Shown here piece after piece: positions 44,803-54,808 of a stretch of 64,000 bases of DNA. The stretch is from Janthinobacterium tructae (GTDB lineage Bacteria > Pseudomonadota > Gammaproteobacteria > Burkholderiales > Burkholderiaceae_D). The stretch covers positions 3,286,001 through 3,350,000 of the forward strand of contig NZ_CP041185.1 of NCBI RefSeq assembly GCF_006517255.1, given 5' to 3'. The notes under the pieces were generated by a model, which saw only the letters and a list, made by a program, of their open reading frames with translations, ran no database searches and was not told where the DNA came from. The position numbers were made by a program, and so were the translations under genes. The stretch's first letter is position 1, and each line of letters opens with the position of its first letter.

Positions 44803-47040
44803 TCAGGCGGCGACGCGGAAGCGCGACACCGAATTTTTCAGTTCCTGCGCCAGCATCGACAGCTTGTGGATCGACTGCGCTGTTTGCTGCGTGCCATCCT
44901 GGGTCTGCTCCGTCACGCTCAGGATATGCTGGATATTCAAAGCCACGCCGCTGGCCGAACCGGCCTGCGTGCCGGTGGCGAACGAGATGCCCTGGATCAG
45001 TTCAGCCAGGTGTTTCGACACCTGGCTGATGTCGTTCAAGGCAGCGCCGGCCGCGTCGGACAGGTGTGCGCCCTCGACCACGCCGTGCGTGGATTTTTCC
45101 ATCGCGCGGGTAGCATCCTGGGTGTCGGCCTGGATGGTGCGCACCAGCGCGCCGATCTGCTTGGCGGCGGCAGCCGAGCGTTCGGCCAGGCGCTGCACTT
45201 CCTCGGCGACGACGGAAAAGCCGCGCCCCGCTTCGCCGGCCGATGCGGCCTGAATGGCGGCGTTCAGCGCCAGCACATTGGTTTGCTCGGTGATGTCGGA
45301 AATGAGCTCGGTGATTTCGCCGATTTCCTGCGACGATTCGCCCAGGCGCTTGATGCGCTTGGAGGTATCCTGGATCTGCTCGCGGATTTCATGCATGCCC
45401 TTGATGGCGTTTTCCACTGCCGTCGCCCCCTGCTGCGCCGCCGCCACCGACTGGCGTGCCACGTCGGCCGAGACACTGGCCGACTTCGACACGTCGGTAA
45501 TCGCATTGGCCATCTTGACCACGGTGGCGCTGACGCCCTGGATTTCACGCGACTGCTGCTGCGAAGCGATCAGCAGCTTGCTGGAGATGCTTTGTGCCTG
45601 CGTCGAGGCGCGGTTGACCTGTTCGGCCGTCGCCGTCACCCTCCCCACCAGGCCGCGCAATTCCTCGACCGTGTAGTTGACGGAATCGGCGATGGCGCCC
45701 GTGATGTCTTCCGACACGGTGGCCTGCACCGTCAGGTCGCCGTCGGCGACCTTCTGCAATTCGTTCATCAGGCGCAGGATGGCCGCCTGGTTCTGCTCAT
45801 TCCGGGCCTTCGCCTCTTCCTCTTTTTCCTGCGACTGCAGGCGCAGGATTTCCGCTTCCTGGCGCCGCCGCTCGGCGTCGCGCGTGCGGTTGACGGAGTC
45901 CTGCAGCAGCACGCGGCCGATACCGGCCGCCGCGATCAGGGTCAGCAACACGCCGCCGACCATCATCCAGAAGGCCATGCCCAGCGTTTCCTGGTTCACG
46001 TGGTACATCTGCTGCAGCAGCGTCAGACGCTGGCGCAGGTCTTCGTTTTCGTTGAAGATCAGCTGTTCGGCGCTTTTCGCCGAACTGAATTTATCCAGCC
46101 GGTCGAGTATCGACGAGACCAGCTTCTGGTAATTATCAAAACTGCCCTTCAGCGCGACGAGCCGGTCGCGCAGTTCGGCGTCGCGCGTGGGCGCCAATTG
46201 CAGCGCCACGCTGCCATTGAGCAGACCTTCGACGGCGGTGCGGAAATACGTCGTGTCGCGCCCCAGCGAAAATGCCGTTTCCGAGCTGATGCTGCCCGAC
46301 GACAGGAACTCGCTGGCACTGCGGCTCATGCGCTGGCTCAGCATCATCAGACGGCCGACGACGGCCAGGTCGCGCGCATTGCCGCCGCGCTGCACCTTGA
46401 GCGCCGCGATTTCCTCGGTCTGCGCCAGCAGCGCCGGCGACAGCGCGTTCAATTGCTGCAAGGTCTTGTCGAATTCACCGAGCTCCGTTTTCAGGCGCAG
46501 GATGGTGCTGGCCGCGCGGTCGCTGCTGGCCCACTTCTTGCGCGCGTCGGCCACCGCCGCCAGCAGGGCGGAACGCGACTCGCCGATATCGCGGCCATGA
46601 TACGTCCCGCCGCGCAGCATCAGGCGGAAATCCTGATTCAGTTCATTGCGGCTTTCCTCGAGCTGGCGGAAGGCTTCCGGATTGCCTTGCACGGCGTTCG
46701 GCGCGGCCTTGCCGATGCGCTGCGAATGCATCAGCGCATCGCTGGCCAGCTGCGTCTGCGCCGAGGCGATATTGCCGCTGCGCGTGTTGAGGCCGACGAA
46801 CAGCAGGCTGGCGGCCAGGCTCATGGCCATCACCGTCGACAGGATGCTCAGCTGTTTTTGCAGCGGAAAGTGGCCGATCAGCGGCAGCTTCAAGTCGCTG
46901 ACGGGTGCCTGGGCCAGCGACTTGCGCCGTCCCAGCGCGTCGCGCAGGCGCAGCGGCAGGTCGGCCGCCGCTGCCGGCTCGCCAGCAGCATGCTCCGCCT
47001 CGGGCATGCCGGCCGCCAGGATAGGGGAATGGGCGCCCAT
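44803..47040 (-). CDS. pilJ: PilJ-like methyl-accepting chemotaxis protein
   Basis: PilJ is the receptor of the Pil-Chp pathway; it senses pili-related or surface cues and controls ChpA. The 745-residue protein has a 60-residue cytoplasmic N-terminus and a first membrane helix (about 65-84). A PilJ-type periplasmic domain (about 90-350) and a second helix (about 352-378) precede HAMP-like and signalling regions. The MCP hairpin tip includes [21 protein letters not shown]. The ATG at 47040 shares its A with the pilI TGA stop. The HAMP-like part and tip resemble Pseudomonas PilJ. Confidence 0.93.
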   Translation of the reverse strand: MGAHSPILAAGMPEAEHAAGEPAAAADLPLRLRDALGRRKSLAQAPVSDLKLPLIGHFPLQKQLSILSTVMAMSLAASLLFVGLNTRSGNIASAQTQLASDALMHSQRIGKAAPNAVQGNPEAFRQLEESRNELNQDFRLMLRGGTYHGRDIGESRSALLAAVADARKKWASSDRAASTILRLKTELGEFDKTLQQLNALSPALLAQTEEIAALKVQRGGNARDLAVVGRLMMLSQRMSRSASEFLSSGSISSETAFSLGRDTTYFRTAVEGLLNGSVALQLAPTRDAELRDRLVALKGSFDNYQKLVSSILDRLDKFSSAKSAEQLIFNENEDLRQRLTLLQQMYHVNQETLGMAFWMMVGGVLLTLIAAAGIGRVLLQDSVNRTRDAERRRQEAEILRLQSQEKEEEAKARNEQNQAAILRLMNELQKVADGDLTVQATVSEDITGAIADSVNYTVEELRGLVGRVTATAEQVNRASTQAQSISSKLLIASQQQSREIQGVSATVVKMANAITDVSKSASVSADVARQSVAAAQQGATAVENAIKGMHEIREQIQDTSKRIKRLGESSQEIGEITELISDITEQTNVLALNAAIQAASAGEAGRGFSVVAEEVQRLAERSAAAAKQIGALVRTIQADTQDATRAMEKSTHGVVEGAHLSDAAGAALNDISQVSKHLAELIQGISFATGTQAGSASGVALNIQHILSVTEQTQDGTQQTAQSIHKLSMLAQELKNSVSRFRVAA

Positions 47041-47681
47041 CAGCAAATGTCCTTGTGCTCGGCGAAGCCGCCAAAACCGGCATCGAGGAAGCGCTCCGCT
47101 TGCGCCAGCTGCGCCAGGTCCAGGCGCAGCCACTGCTGCCCTTCGCTGTCGCGCAGCGTTTGCGCCGCCCACGATGGGAGCACACCCTGCGCCGCATCCT
47201 GAACGCGCACCGATTGCAGCGTGCGCAACTGGCGCAAGCCCAGTACCCGCTCGACCAGCAAAGCGCAATTGAGGCCCAGCCGCGGAGAAAAGGTGATGAT
47301 GCGGCAGTGACTGCCTGCCGCGCAAGCCGGTTCGCCCATGTAGCGGGCCAGGTCGACGACCCCCGTCAGGCGTCCGCGCATGGCCGCCAGGCCCAGGTAC
47401 CAGTCCTGCGCCAGCGGCACGCCCTGGATCTGCACCCCGGCAGCGATGACGATTTCACCGAGCTGCGTCAGGTCAAGCAGGCACGGCCGGCCACCGAGCA
47501 TCACGCCCAGTTCCCTGCGTGCCGCCAGCGCGCCGCTGCGCGCGGCCTGTATCCGCTCGATCAATTGCAGCTGATACTGGCGCAAGCGCCCGTGCCGCGC
47601 GCCCGTCTCGAAGGATGGCATGGCGGCAGCGGCAGGCGAAAAGACCGCGGTGGACACGCCGTTACCTGGCATCGTGCGCAT
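47040..47681 (-). CDS. pilI: PilI-like CheW-domain adaptor
   Basis: This 213-residue protein contains a CheW-like domain (about 60-200; [20 protein letters not shown] and [10 protein letters not shown]). It links the PilJ receptor to the ChpA kinase in the twitching-motility chemosensory array. It lies two bases after pilH and overlaps pilJ by one base. The N-terminal 40 residues are not conserved by eye. Two near starts exist (47681 and 47672); the first is chosen for length. Confidence 0.88.
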   Translation of the reverse strand: MRTMPGNGVSTAVFSPAAAAMPSFETGARHGRLRQYQLQLIERIQAARSGALAARRELGVMLGGRPCLLDLTQLGEIVIAAGVQIQGVPLAQDWYLGLAAMRGRLTGVVDLARYMGEPACAAGSHCRIITFSPRLGLNCALLVERVLGLRQLRTLQSVRVQDAAQGVLPSWAAQTLRDSEGQQWLRLDLAQLAQAERFLDAGFGGFAEHKDIC

Positions 47682-47683
47682 TC

Positions 47684-48049
47684 TCAGGAAATCGCAGCGA
47701 TCTTGGCCAGCAGCTCGGCTTCGACTACCGGCTTGACCAGATAATCGCGCGCGCCCTGGCGCAAGCCCCAGATGCGGTCCGTTTCCTGGCTCTTGCTGGA
47801 GCAGATAATCACCGGCACGTCCTGCAGTTCGGGATCGCGCGCAATCGCGCGCGTGATCTGGAAGCCATTCGCACCGGGCATCACCACGTCCATCAGGATC
47901 AGGTCGGGCCTGGCCTGCTTCAGTTGCGCCAGCGCGTCGGCGCCGTCCTGCGCCGTAAAGACGGCATAACCGGCACGCACCAGCATCTCGCTCAGGTAGT
48001 AGCGTTCTGTCGCCGAGTCATCGACGATCAGAATTGTGTGTATGGCCAT
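47684..48049 (-). CDS. pilH: PilH-like response regulator
   Basis: This 121-residue stand-alone receiver has IVDDSATE (D9/D10 acid pair), the phosphorylation site LILMDVVMPG (aspartate about residue 52) and the conserved lysine in DYLVKPV. In Pseudomonas PilH works with PilG to steer pilus retraction and cAMP output through ChpA. A clear AAGGAAG ribosome-binding site precedes ATG 48049. It follows pilG at 34 bp and precedes pilI by 2 bp. Placement, second in the operon, decides H over G. Confidence 0.9.
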   Translation of the reverse strand: MAIHTILIVDDSATERYYLSEMLVRAGYAVFTAQDGADALAQLKQARPDLILMDVVMPGANGFQITRAIARDPELQDVPVIICSSKSQETDRIWGLRQGARDYLVKPVVEAELLAKIAAIS

Positions 48050-48083
48050 CTGCTTCCTTGCTGCGTTGTCAATCAATAAATCA

Positions 48084-48506
48084 CTACTCAAAATGCCTGG
48101 CCAGGTGCAGCCGCACGGCCTCCAGCAGCACCTCGCGCGCCAGCGGCTTGGCCAGGCAGGCGCTGGCGCCTGCCATGGCGCCGCGCGCGCGGTCGAACAA
48201 GCCCTCCCTTGACGACAGCATCAGCACCGGCGTGGCGTGATGCGCCGCACTGGCCTTGATCAGCGCGCAGGTGCGGTAGCCGTCCAGGCGCGGCATCACG
48301 ATATCGCACACGATCAGCGCCGGCTGGCAATCGGCGATCTTGGCCAGGGCCTCAAAGCCGTTTTCCGCCACCACCACGCGATACCCTGCCTCGCGCAAGA
48401 CCTTTTCGGCCGCGCTGCGGCTGGTGGCGCTGTCATCGATGACCAGTATCGTGGCGCTGGCGCACACGGCATCGGACGCTGCCTCGGGCAGGATGGGATA
48501 CGACAT
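48084..48506 (-). CDS. pilG: PilG-like response regulator
   Basis: This 140-residue stand-alone receiver has VIDDSATSR, VCDIVMPRLDG (phosphorylation aspartate about residue 68) and a conserved lysine in CLAKPLAREV. It is the first gene of the pilG-H-I-J-chpA operon and the likely counterpart of Pseudomonas PilG, which promotes pilus extension. A short, variable N-terminal segment of about 20 residues precedes the receiver. The ribosome-binding site before ATG 48506 is weak. The longer upstream frame overlaps the rubredoxin gene and is rejected. Confidence 0.88.
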   Translation of the reverse strand: MSYPILPEAASDAVCASATILVIDDSATSRSAAEKVLREAGYRVVVAENGFEALAKIADCQPALIVCDIVMPRLDGYRTCALIKASAAHHATPVLMLSSREGLFDRARGAMAGASACLAKPLAREVLLEAVRLHLARHFE

Positions 48507-48591
48507 GTAATTATTCGACAATCTTTCATACCATAGCACAGGCTGCCGCGATAGCTGCGTGCGGCGGCACCATCCCGGGGATCGGAATGAA

Positions 48592-48783
48592 TTAAAGCGC
48601 CACCATCTCGAAATCATCCTTGCGCGCACCGCATTCAGGACAGGTCCAGTTCATCGGAACATCGGCCCAACGCGTGCCGGGAGCGATGTCTTCGTCGGGA
48701 AGGCCGGCCGCTTCATCATAAACCCAGCCGCAAATTAGACACATCCACGTTTGGAATTGCTGCGTTGTTTCGTTGCTACTCAC
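48592..48783 (-). CDS. Rubredoxin
   Basis: This 63-residue electron-transfer protein binds one iron through two CX2C pairs, CLICGW and CPECGA, with the typical WVYDEAAGLPDEDIAPGT (quoted in part) between them. GTG 48783 follows a GGGTGG ribosome-binding site and gives a short N-terminus; TTG 48804 would add seven residues. Rubredoxin genes beside thiD and the pil-chp operon are common in betaproteobacteria. The redox partner is not visible. Confidence 0.93.
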   Translation of the reverse strand: MSSNETTQQFQTWMCLICGWVYDEAAGLPDEDIAPGTRWADVPMNWTCPECGARKDDFEMVAL

Positions 48784-48840
48784 GTTCTGCCACCCTTCAA
48801 TCAAGTAAAATGCTGAATTAGGTATCTTAATCTACCCGCC

Positions 48841-49698
48841 GTGCAAAACCAAACTTCTCCCCTCATATTAAGCTTCGGCGTGTCCGATCCGGTCGGCGCG
48901 ATCGGCATCCAGGCCGACCTGGCCACATTTTCAGCCTTCGGCTGCCATGGCCTGTCGGTCACCACGGGCCTCTTGATCAGCGATACGGCGCGCGTGGAAG
49001 ACGTGCAGGCGGTCGACCCGGACTGGGTTTCCGACCAGGCGCGCGTGCTGCTGGAAGACATGTCCGTCTCGGCCATCAAGATCGGCGCCCTGGGCAGCGT
49101 GGAAAACGTCACTGCCATCGCCGAAATCGTCTCCGACTATCCGAACGTGCCACTGATCCTCGATCCCTTCATTTCGGCGCTGCCGGAACAGGGCATGGAC
49201 GACGAAGACATCCTCACCGCCGTGCGCCAGTTGCTGATCCCGCAAACGACCCTGCTGGTGCTCTCGCCGGTGGAACTGGAGCGCCTGGCCGAGACCTGGC
49301 GCGACGCCGACCCGGACGACACGCTGCAAAACGATGTCGACTATCTGGTGGCGCTGGGCTGCGAATACGTGCTCGTCACGGGCATGCCGGCCGACGCCAG
49401 CAAGTCCGGCACGGGCGAAGGCAAGTTGCGCGCCAATACCCTGTTCGGCGAGGACGGCGTGGTGCGCCACGACGTATGGCAACACCTGCCGGGCATCTTC
49501 AACGGCGCCGGCAGCACCCTGTCGGCCGCGGCCACCGCCCTGCTGGCTCTGGCGCAAAACGAAGACGATGTGCCGCAGGTGGTCGTGGCGGCGCAGGAAT
49601 TTACCACCGGCGCGCTGGCCCACGCGCAGCGCCACGGCATGGGCAAGCTGGTGCCGAACCGGCTGTTCCGGCAGCAGCCCCAGCGCGACGCCCAATAA
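48841..49698 (+). CDS. thiD: Hydroxymethylpyrimidine/phosphomethylpyrimidine kinase
   Basis: ThiD phosphorylates HMP and HMP-P in thiamine synthesis. The 285-residue ribokinase-fold protein has ILSFGVSDPVGAIGIQADL at the start (family: SGSDSSGGAGIQADL, so the usual GGAG is altered to VGAI), the IKIGALGS motif, VLDPF-type ILDPFISA, and the anion hole FNGAGSTLSAA, where the family has GAGDxxxAA. The altered GAGS in place of GTGC/GAGD suggests a diverged or regulatory paralogue. GTG start at 48841, divergent from rubredoxin. Confidence 0.82.
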   Translation: MQNQTSPLILSFGVSDPVGAIGIQADLATFSAFGCHGLSVTTGLLISDTARVEDVQAVDPDWVSDQARVLLEDMSVSAIKIGALGSVENVTAIAEIVSDYPNVPLILDPFISALPEQGMDDEDILTAVRQLLIPQTTLLVLSPVELERLAETWRDADPDDTLQNDVDYLVALGCEYVLVTGMPADASKSGTGEGKLRANTLFGEDGVVRHDVWQHLPGIFNGAGSTLSAAATALLALAQNEDDVPQVVVAAQEFTTGALAHAQRHGMGKLVPNRLFRQQPQRDAQ

Positions 49699-49757
49699 TT
49701 CTGTAGCAGACCAGACAGACGACACAGACAACGATCCACTTTCAAGGCACGATTATC

Positions 49758-51047
49758 ATGACGACGACTTCACAGAACGACATCCTGTTTGCCCGCGCAC
49801 AAAAAACCACGCCAGGCGGCGTCAATTCGCCCGTGCGCGCCTTCCGCTCCGTCGGCGGCACGCCGCGCTTCATCACGCGCGCCGAAGGCCCGTATTTCTG
49901 GGACGCGGACGGCAAGCGCTACATCGACTACATCGGCTCGTGGGGCCCAGCCATCGTCGGCCACGCCCATCCGGAAGTGGTCAAGGCGGTGCAGGATGCG
50001 GCCGCGCTGGGCCTGTCGTTCGGCGCGCCGACCGAAGGCGAAGTGCTGATGGCCGAGGAAATCACGCGCCTGGTGCCGTCGATCGAGCAGGTACGCCTGG
50101 TCTCGTCGGGCACGGAAGCGACCATGAGCGCCCTGCGCCTGGCGCGCGGCGCCACGGGACGCGACAAGATCGTCAAGTTCGAAGGCTGCTATCACGGCCA
50201 CGCCGATTCGCTGCTGGTGAAAGCGGGCAGCGGCCTGCTCACCTTCGGCAACCCGACCTCGGCCGGCGTGCCGGAGGATTTCGTGAAACACACCCTGGTG
50301 CTCGACTATAACAACGTGGAGCAGCTGAAGGATGCCTTCGACAGCTTCGGCGCCGAGATCGCCTGCGTGATCGTCGAACCGGTGGCCGGCAACATGAACC
50401 TGGTCAAAGCCACGCCAGAATTCCTGCAGGCGATGCGCGAGCTGTGCACGCAGCACGGCGCCCTGCTCATTTTCGATGAAGTCATGTGCGGCTTGCGCGT
50501 GGCCCTGGGCGGCGCGCAGGCGCTGTACGGCATCAAGCCCGACCTCACGGCGCTGGGCAAGGTGATCGGCGGCGGCATGCCGGTAGCGGCCTTCGGCGGC
50601 AGCGCGGCGCTGATGCACCACATGGCGCCGCTGGGCGCCGTCTACCAGGCCGGTACGTTGTCCGGCAACCCGGTCGCCGTGGCGGCCGGCATGGCCACCT
50701 TGAAACTGATCCAGCAGCCGGGCTTCTACGAGCAGCTGGGCGCCACCGCCAAGCGCCTGGCCGAAGGCCTGACCGCCGCCGCCAAAGAAGCGGGCGTGGT
50801 CTTCTGCGCCGACTACATCGGCGGCATGTTCGGCATCTATTTCAGCGCCACGCCGCCAACCAGCTACGCGGAAATGATGGCGGGCGACCGCAGCAAGTTC
50901 AACGCCTTCTTCCACGCCATGCTGGACGAAGGCGTGTACTTCGCGCCCGCCGCCTTCGAGGCGGGCTTCGTCTCGGCGCAGCACGATGATGCCGTCATCG
51001 ACGCCACCATCGCCGCTGCGCGCAAGGTGTTCACAAAACTCGCGTAA
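49758..51047 (+). CDS. hemL: Glutamate-1-semialdehyde 2,1-aminomutase
   Basis: HemL makes 5-aminolevulinate in the C5 tetrapyrrole route, using glutamate 1-semialdehyde from HemA. The 429-residue class III aminotransferase has [13 protein letters not shown], the [11 protein letters not shown] loop, [10 protein letters not shown] and [11 protein letters not shown]. The pyridoxal-phosphate lysine is K268 in [16 protein letters not shown]. Length is typical. It lies 59 bp after thiD and is probably co-transcribed with it, a recurrent pairing in betaproteobacteria. Confidence 0.97.
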   Translation: MTTTSQNDILFARAQKTTPGGVNSPVRAFRSVGGTPRFITRAEGPYFWDADGKRYIDYIGSWGPAIVGHAHPEVVKAVQDAAALGLSFGAPTEGEVLMAEEITRLVPSIEQVRLVSSGTEATMSALRLARGATGRDKIVKFEGCYHGHADSLLVKAGSGLLTFGNPTSAGVPEDFVKHTLVLDYNNVEQLKDAFDSFGAEIACVIVEPVAGNMNLVKATPEFLQAMRELCTQHGALLIFDEVMCGLRVALGGAQALYGIKPDLTALGKVIGGGMPVAAFGGSAALMHHMAPLGAVYQAGTLSGNPVAVAAGMATLKLIQQPGFYEQLGATAKRLAEGLTAAAKEAGVVFCADYIGGMFGIYFSATPPTSYAEMMAGDRSKFNAFFHAMLDEGVYFAPAAFEAGFVSAQHDDAVIDATIAAARKVFTKLA

Positions 51048-51052
51048 GCCTG

Positions 51053-51769
51053 CTATACGGTCGCGGTGTCCATCACCGCGGCCACCAGCGCCGGCAGCTT
51101 GGCCATGTCCTTGAACACGACATGCGCGCCGGCCGCCTTCAGGCGCGCTTCCTGGCCGGCGGCGATATGCCCGCCGCCGATGAATCCCAATACCGTCATG
51201 CCCGCCGCCACGGCGGCTGTCACACCCGTGACGCTGTCTTCCAGCACCAGGCACTGGCTTGGCGGCACGCCAAAGGCGGCCGCCGCCGCCAGATAGACGC
51301 CCGGATGCGGCTTGGCGTGACCGACCAGGTCCGGCGTAAACACGCGTTGATCAAACAACGGCGCCATGCCAGTGCGCTCAAGCGCCGACAGCACGCGCGC
51401 GCTGACGCTGTTCGAGGCCACGGCCTTGGGCAGCGCAATGGCGGCCAGCGCCTGGGCCACGCCCGGCACGGCGCGCAATTGCGCATCGCAGGCCGCATCG
51501 ACGGCGTTGCCGATGGCCATGATCTCGTCGGCCGGCAATTGCGGCAGTCCCAGTTCCTTGTAGATATCCTGCATCAGCGGCACCAGGCGCTGGCCCAGAC
51601 GCGGCTCGATCAAGCCTTGCAGGGTGATGCCCTGGGGCAGGTTCGGCAGGCGCGGCGCCAGCAATTCCAGCAGCGCTTGCAGGGCCACGGCTTCGCTGTC
51701 GATCAACACGCCATCGCAGTCGCTGATCAGATGGGTAAAGCGCAGTGGGGTGGTGACGGTATCAGGCAT
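51053..51769 (-). CDS. HAD-superfamily phosphatase (beta-phosphoglucomutase/YieH-like)
   Basis: This 238-residue HAD hydrolase has the DxD motif SDCDGVLIDSE (D17, D19), a helical cap of about 70 residues, AVASNSVSARV (motif II, serine) and CLVLEDSVTGVTAA (acidic motif IV). KPHPGVYL gives the motif III lysine. It resembles 6-phosphogluconate phosphatase and beta-phosphoglucomutase-like enzymes. The substrate is unknown. Start at ATG 51769 follows a GGAGAG ribosome-binding site. It converges on hemL, with 5 bp between the stops. Confidence 0.88.
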   Translation of the reverse strand: MPDTVTTPLRFTHLISDCDGVLIDSEAVALQALLELLAPRLPNLPQGITLQGLIEPRLGQRLVPLMQDIYKELGLPQLPADEIMAIGNAVDAACDAQLRAVPGVAQALAAIALPKAVASNSVSARVLSALERTGMAPLFDQRVFTPDLVGHAKPHPGVYLAAAAAFGVPPSQCLVLEDSVTGVTAAVAAGMTVLGFIGGGHIAAGQEARLKAAGAHVVFKDMAKLPALVAAVMDTATV

Positions 51770-51952
51770 GGACTCTCCAGAAGACAACGGTGACGGGGAA
51801 TGCGGCGGCCAGCCGGCCAAGGCAGGCATCGCAACGATCATAGGTGGAACAGGCGGACGCTACCACGCAGAAAACGTCTGAATGACGATACTTTTCTGCA
51901 AAAAGCAGACTACGGGGGAAAGAATGGGGCGCCAGGCAAGCGGCTACGCGCA

Positions 51953-51980
51953 AATACCAATTCAATACCACGCAATACCA
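51953..51980. repeat. Three phased AATACCA repeats
   Basis: The heptamer AATACCA occurs at 51953-51959, 51964-51970 and 51974-51980, with start-to-start distances of 11 and 10 bp, close to one helical turn. It lies between the HAD phosphatase and corA genes. A binding array is possible; it may also be a chance microduplication. Confidence 0.45.
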
Positions 51981-52024
51981 ATGATTATCGCTGATTTTTG
52001 AAATTGCTGCGCTCGCCTTGAAAT

Positions 52025-52046
52025 CCGGGACGCGGGAGCGTCCCGG
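52025..52046. terminator. Strong hairpin downstream of corA
   Basis: CCGGGACGC (52025-52033) and GCGTCCCGG (52038-52046) form a perfect 9-bp stem with a four-base loop. It begins 9 bp beyond the corA stop on the minus strand. Only a short ATTT follows on that strand, so it is a weak intrinsic terminator or a 3' protective hairpin. Confidence 0.6.
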
Positions 52047-52054
52047 CGAGACGG

Positions 52055-53020
52055 TTATTTCAGCCAGCCACGGTGGCGGAAGTACAGGAACGGTGCGATG
52101 GCGCTGGTGATCATCAAGCCCCAGGCCCAAGGATAGCCGAACGACCATTCCAGTTCCGGCATCAGCTTGAAGTTCATGCCGTACACGCTGGCGATCAGCG
52201 TCGGCGGCAGGAAGGCCACGCTGGCCACCGAGAAGATCTTGATGATCTTGTTCTGGTTGATGTTGATGAAACCGACGGTGGCATCCATCAGGAAGTTGAT
52301 CTTATCGAACAGGAAAGAGGTATGGCCGTCGAGCGATTCGATGTCGCGCAAAATCTGCCGTGCTTCCTCGAACTGCTCGGAATTGAGCAAGCGGCCGCGC
52401 ATCAAAAAGCTCACGGCGCGGCGCGTATCCATCATGTTGCGGCGGATACGGCCATTCAAATCTTCCTCGTGGGCAATCGCGTTCAGCGCTTCGGCCGCGT
52501 GCGCATCGGTAAATTCCTTTTGCAGCACGCGCGTGCTGACTTCTTCCAGGTTCTGGTAGATGCCTTCGAGCACGTCGGCCGAATATTCGGCATCGGTGGC
52601 GTACAGGTCGAGCAGCACGTCCATGTAGTCGGCAATCGAGCCTGGCCGCGAGCGGGCGCGCATGCGCACCAGGCGGAACACGGGCAGGTCGTCCGTATGC
52701 ATGGAAAACAGAATCTTGCGCGCCAGAATGAACGCCACGGTGATGACGCGCGAGGGACCGTCGTCTTCTTCACGCAGGAAGTCGGTGCGCAGATGCAAGT
52801 CGCCGTTTTCCGCTTCGTAATAGCGGGCCGACGCTTCAATATCCTTGACTTCGTCTTCGCCCGGCAGGGTGACGTTGTAGATGGCCTTGACCCAGGCCCG
52901 TTCATCATCGGTGGGGTCAGTCAGGTCGACCCACACAGGTTCGGCATTTTCGAGGTCTGCGCGGCTGTCGATCGGCACCTGGTTGAGCCGGCCATTCTGT
53001 AATACAAAGACATTGATCAT
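52055..53020 (-). CDS. corA: CorA-family magnesium/cobalt transporter
   Basis: CorA forms a pentameric inner-membrane channel for Mg2+ and Co2+. The 321-residue protein has a large cytoplasmic N-terminal domain and two C-terminal membrane helices (about 265-285 and 297-315). The invariant channel motif YGMNF lies at the end of the first. IFSVASVAFLPPTLIASVYGMNF is the pore helix, quoted in part. ATG 53020 is near a weak ribosome-binding site. Monocistronic. Confidence 0.95.
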   Translation of the reverse strand: MINVFVLQNGRLNQVPIDSRADLENAEPVWVDLTDPTDDERAWVKAIYNVTLPGEDEVKDIEASARYYEAENGDLHLRTDFLREEDDGPSRVITVAFILARKILFSMHTDDLPVFRLVRMRARSRPGSIADYMDVLLDLYATDAEYSADVLEGIYQNLEEVSTRVLQKEFTDAHAAEALNAIAHEEDLNGRIRRNMMDTRRAVSFLMRGRLLNSEQFEEARQILRDIESLDGHTSFLFDKINFLMDATVGFININQNKIIKIFSVASVAFLPPTLIASVYGMNFKLMPELEWSFGYPWAWGLMITSAIAPFLYFRHRGWLK

Positions 53021-53241
53021 GCGCGCTCTCAGCCGGATGTTGGGTTATCGTGATGTGCTGGCGCTGGCGCCAAAAATGAAAACAGCGCAAGTGTACCCGC
53101 AAAGGCCTTTTCACGACCACCCCCGGCACCGCTTTTTCACGGAAAAAGTGCGGCGTTGCACCAAGGGAGACGATTAAGATGCTGCGTCGCAATAGTGCTA
53201 ATCAGGCAGCTTTGATTTTATGCAAATAAAGCCGGCTGCCA

Positions 53242-53973
53242 TCAAGGCAATTCCGCCGCTCCCATGCGGCGCAGGATGACACTGGTACGCCGGTTCAGAT
53301 AGCCCGTGTCGCGGTGACGGTCGTAAAAGCGGGGATTCGGCAGCATCACGGCCAGTTTCGCCGCCTGCGCCGCACTCAGGCCCGCCGCGCTGACGTGGTA
53401 ATAGTGGCGCGCGGCCGCTTCGGCGCCGAAGATGCCCGTGCCAAATTCCACCACGTTCAAATAAATTTCAAAGATGCGCTGCTTCTCCATCAGGCTTTCC
53501 AGCATGTACGTGATGATCAGCTCCTGGCCCTTGCGCACATAGCTGCGCGAACCGGACAGGAACAGATTCTTCGCCAGCTGCTGCGTGATGGTCGAACCGC
53601 CCGCCACGACTTTCTGCTTCTTGCTGTTTTTTTCATAGGCCTTTTGCAAGGCTTCCCAGTCCACGCCTTCGTGCTCGGAGAAATTCGCATCTTCCGAAGC
53701 GATGATGGCCCGTTTCAGATTGTTCGAGATGCGGTTGTACGGCACCCACGTCTGCTTGATCGTGGCATTCGGATTCTTGTCCTGCAAGACAGACAACTGT
53801 TCGCGCATGAAGGCCGTGCTGGACGGGTTGTGGTCGACCCACCACCAGATTTGCAGGAAGAAATACAGTTGCACGACGATAAAGGCCAGGACAGGCACGA
53901 TGAACAGCCACTTGATCCAGCCGTAGCGGCTGCCGCTACCACCGTTGCGCGCGCCCTTCTTGCCGCCGCTCAC
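53242..53973 (-). CDS. mtgA: Monofunctional biosynthetic peptidoglycan transglycosylase
   Basis: MtgA polymerises lipid II into glycan strands at the inner membrane. The 243-residue protein has a cytoplasmic N-terminus, one membrane helix (about 20-42) and a periplasmic GT51 domain with [15 protein letters not shown] (catalytic glutamate), [16 protein letters not shown] and [13 protein letters not shown] place the start at GTG 53973, which overlaps the aroE stop by four bases (GTGA). The upstream frame lies within aroE. Confidence 0.93.
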   Translation of the reverse strand: MSGGKKGARNGGSGSRYGWIKWLFIVPVLAFIVVQLYFFLQIWWWVDHNPSSTAFMREQLSVLQDKNPNATIKQTWVPYNRISNNLKRAIIASEDANFSEHEGVDWEALQKAYEKNSKKQKVVAGGSTITQQLAKNLFLSGSRSYVRKGQELIITYMLESLMEKQRIFEIYLNVVEFGTGIFGAEAAARHYYHVSAAGLSAAQAAKLAVMLPNPRFYDRHRDTGYLNRRTSVILRRMGAAELP

Positions 53974-54797
53974 AGGCTGCCCCGCAATTGCGCCAGCAAA
54001 GCCTGCGTCTGCGGCCGCACGCCGCGCCACACATCAAACGCTTCGGCCGCCTGCTCCACCAGCATGCCCAGGCCGTCGCGCACCTGCGCGCCATGCTGGG
54101 CGGCAAAGTCCATGAAGACGGTGGGCTGGGCGCCGTACATCATGTCCAGCGCCAGCGTGCCACTGCCAAAAACACCGGGCGGCACGGGCGGCAAGTCGCC
54201 CGCCAGGCTGGCCGAAGTGGCATTGATAACGATATCGAAGACGCCGTCGGGCTGCGCGAAGCTGCCCGCGCGCAGCGGGGCAGCGTGACTCGCCGCATCG
54301 GCAAACTGCGCCACGAGCGCCTCGGCCGTGGCCACGGTGCGGTTGGCAATGAAGATTTCCTGCGGCCCCTGTTCCAGCAAGGGCAGCACCACGCCGCGCG
54401 CCGCGCCGCCCGCGCCCAGCAGCAGGACGCGCTTGCCGGCGATGGCCACGCCCGCGTTGCGCACGATGTCGGCCACCAGGCCCGCGCCATCGGTATTGTC
54501 ACCAAGAATGGTGTCGCCATCGAAACGCAGGGTATTGACGGCGCCGGCGGCCCTGGCCCGCGGCGTCAGGACGGTGGCCAGCGCACACGCATCGAGTTTA
54601 AATGGCACCGTCACGTTCGCGCCCTTGCCGCCCTCGGCGGCAAACGTGCGGGCCGCCAGGGCAAAGCCATCGAGCGGCGCCAAGCGGCGTTCGTAGACGA
54701 TGGGCTCACCCGTCTGCAGGGCAAACGCGGCGTGGATCAGGGGGGACTTGCTGTGGGCGATGGGATTGCCAAAGACGCAATATTGATCGGGATTCAT
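53970..54797 (-). CDS. aroE: Shikimate dehydrogenase
   Basis: AroE reduces 3-dehydroshikimate with NADPH in aromatic amino-acid synthesis. The 275-residue protein has the substrate site [23 protein letters not shown] (catalytic lysine), DNTDGAG, and the NADP loop [17 protein letters not shown] follows as the NADPH phosphate clamp. I prefer ATG 54797; an in-frame TTG 54812 would overlap the TonB-like gene's stop by four bases and is possible. AroQ of the same pathway lies 7 kb away. Confidence 0.94.
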   Translation of the reverse strand: MNPDQYCVFGNPIAHSKSPLIHAAFALQTGEPIVYERRLAPLDGFALAARTFAAEGGKGANVTVPFKLDACALATVLTPRARAAGAVNTLRFDGDTILGDNTDGAGLVADIVRNAGVAIAGKRVLLLGAGGAARGVVLPLLEQGPQEIFIANRTVATAEALVAQFADAASHAAPLRAGSFAQPDGVFDIVINATSASLAGDLPPVPPGVFGSGTLALDMMYGAQPTVFMDFAAQHGAQVRDGLGMLVEQAAEAFDVWRGVRPQTQALLAQLRGSL

Positions 54798-54808
54798 TTC
54801 TTGCTTGT

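Noticed and set aside
44617..47202. 861-residue open frame opposite pilJ
   Set aside because: It is one of the longest frames in the window but is antisense to a gene with clear domains; it has no motif or start signal.
53179..53229. 16-codon frame after AAGGGAGA between corA and mtgA (possible leader peptide)
   Set aside because: It has a good ribosome-binding-like sequence but no following regulated gene on that strand; both neighbours run on the minus strand, so a leader role makes no sense.
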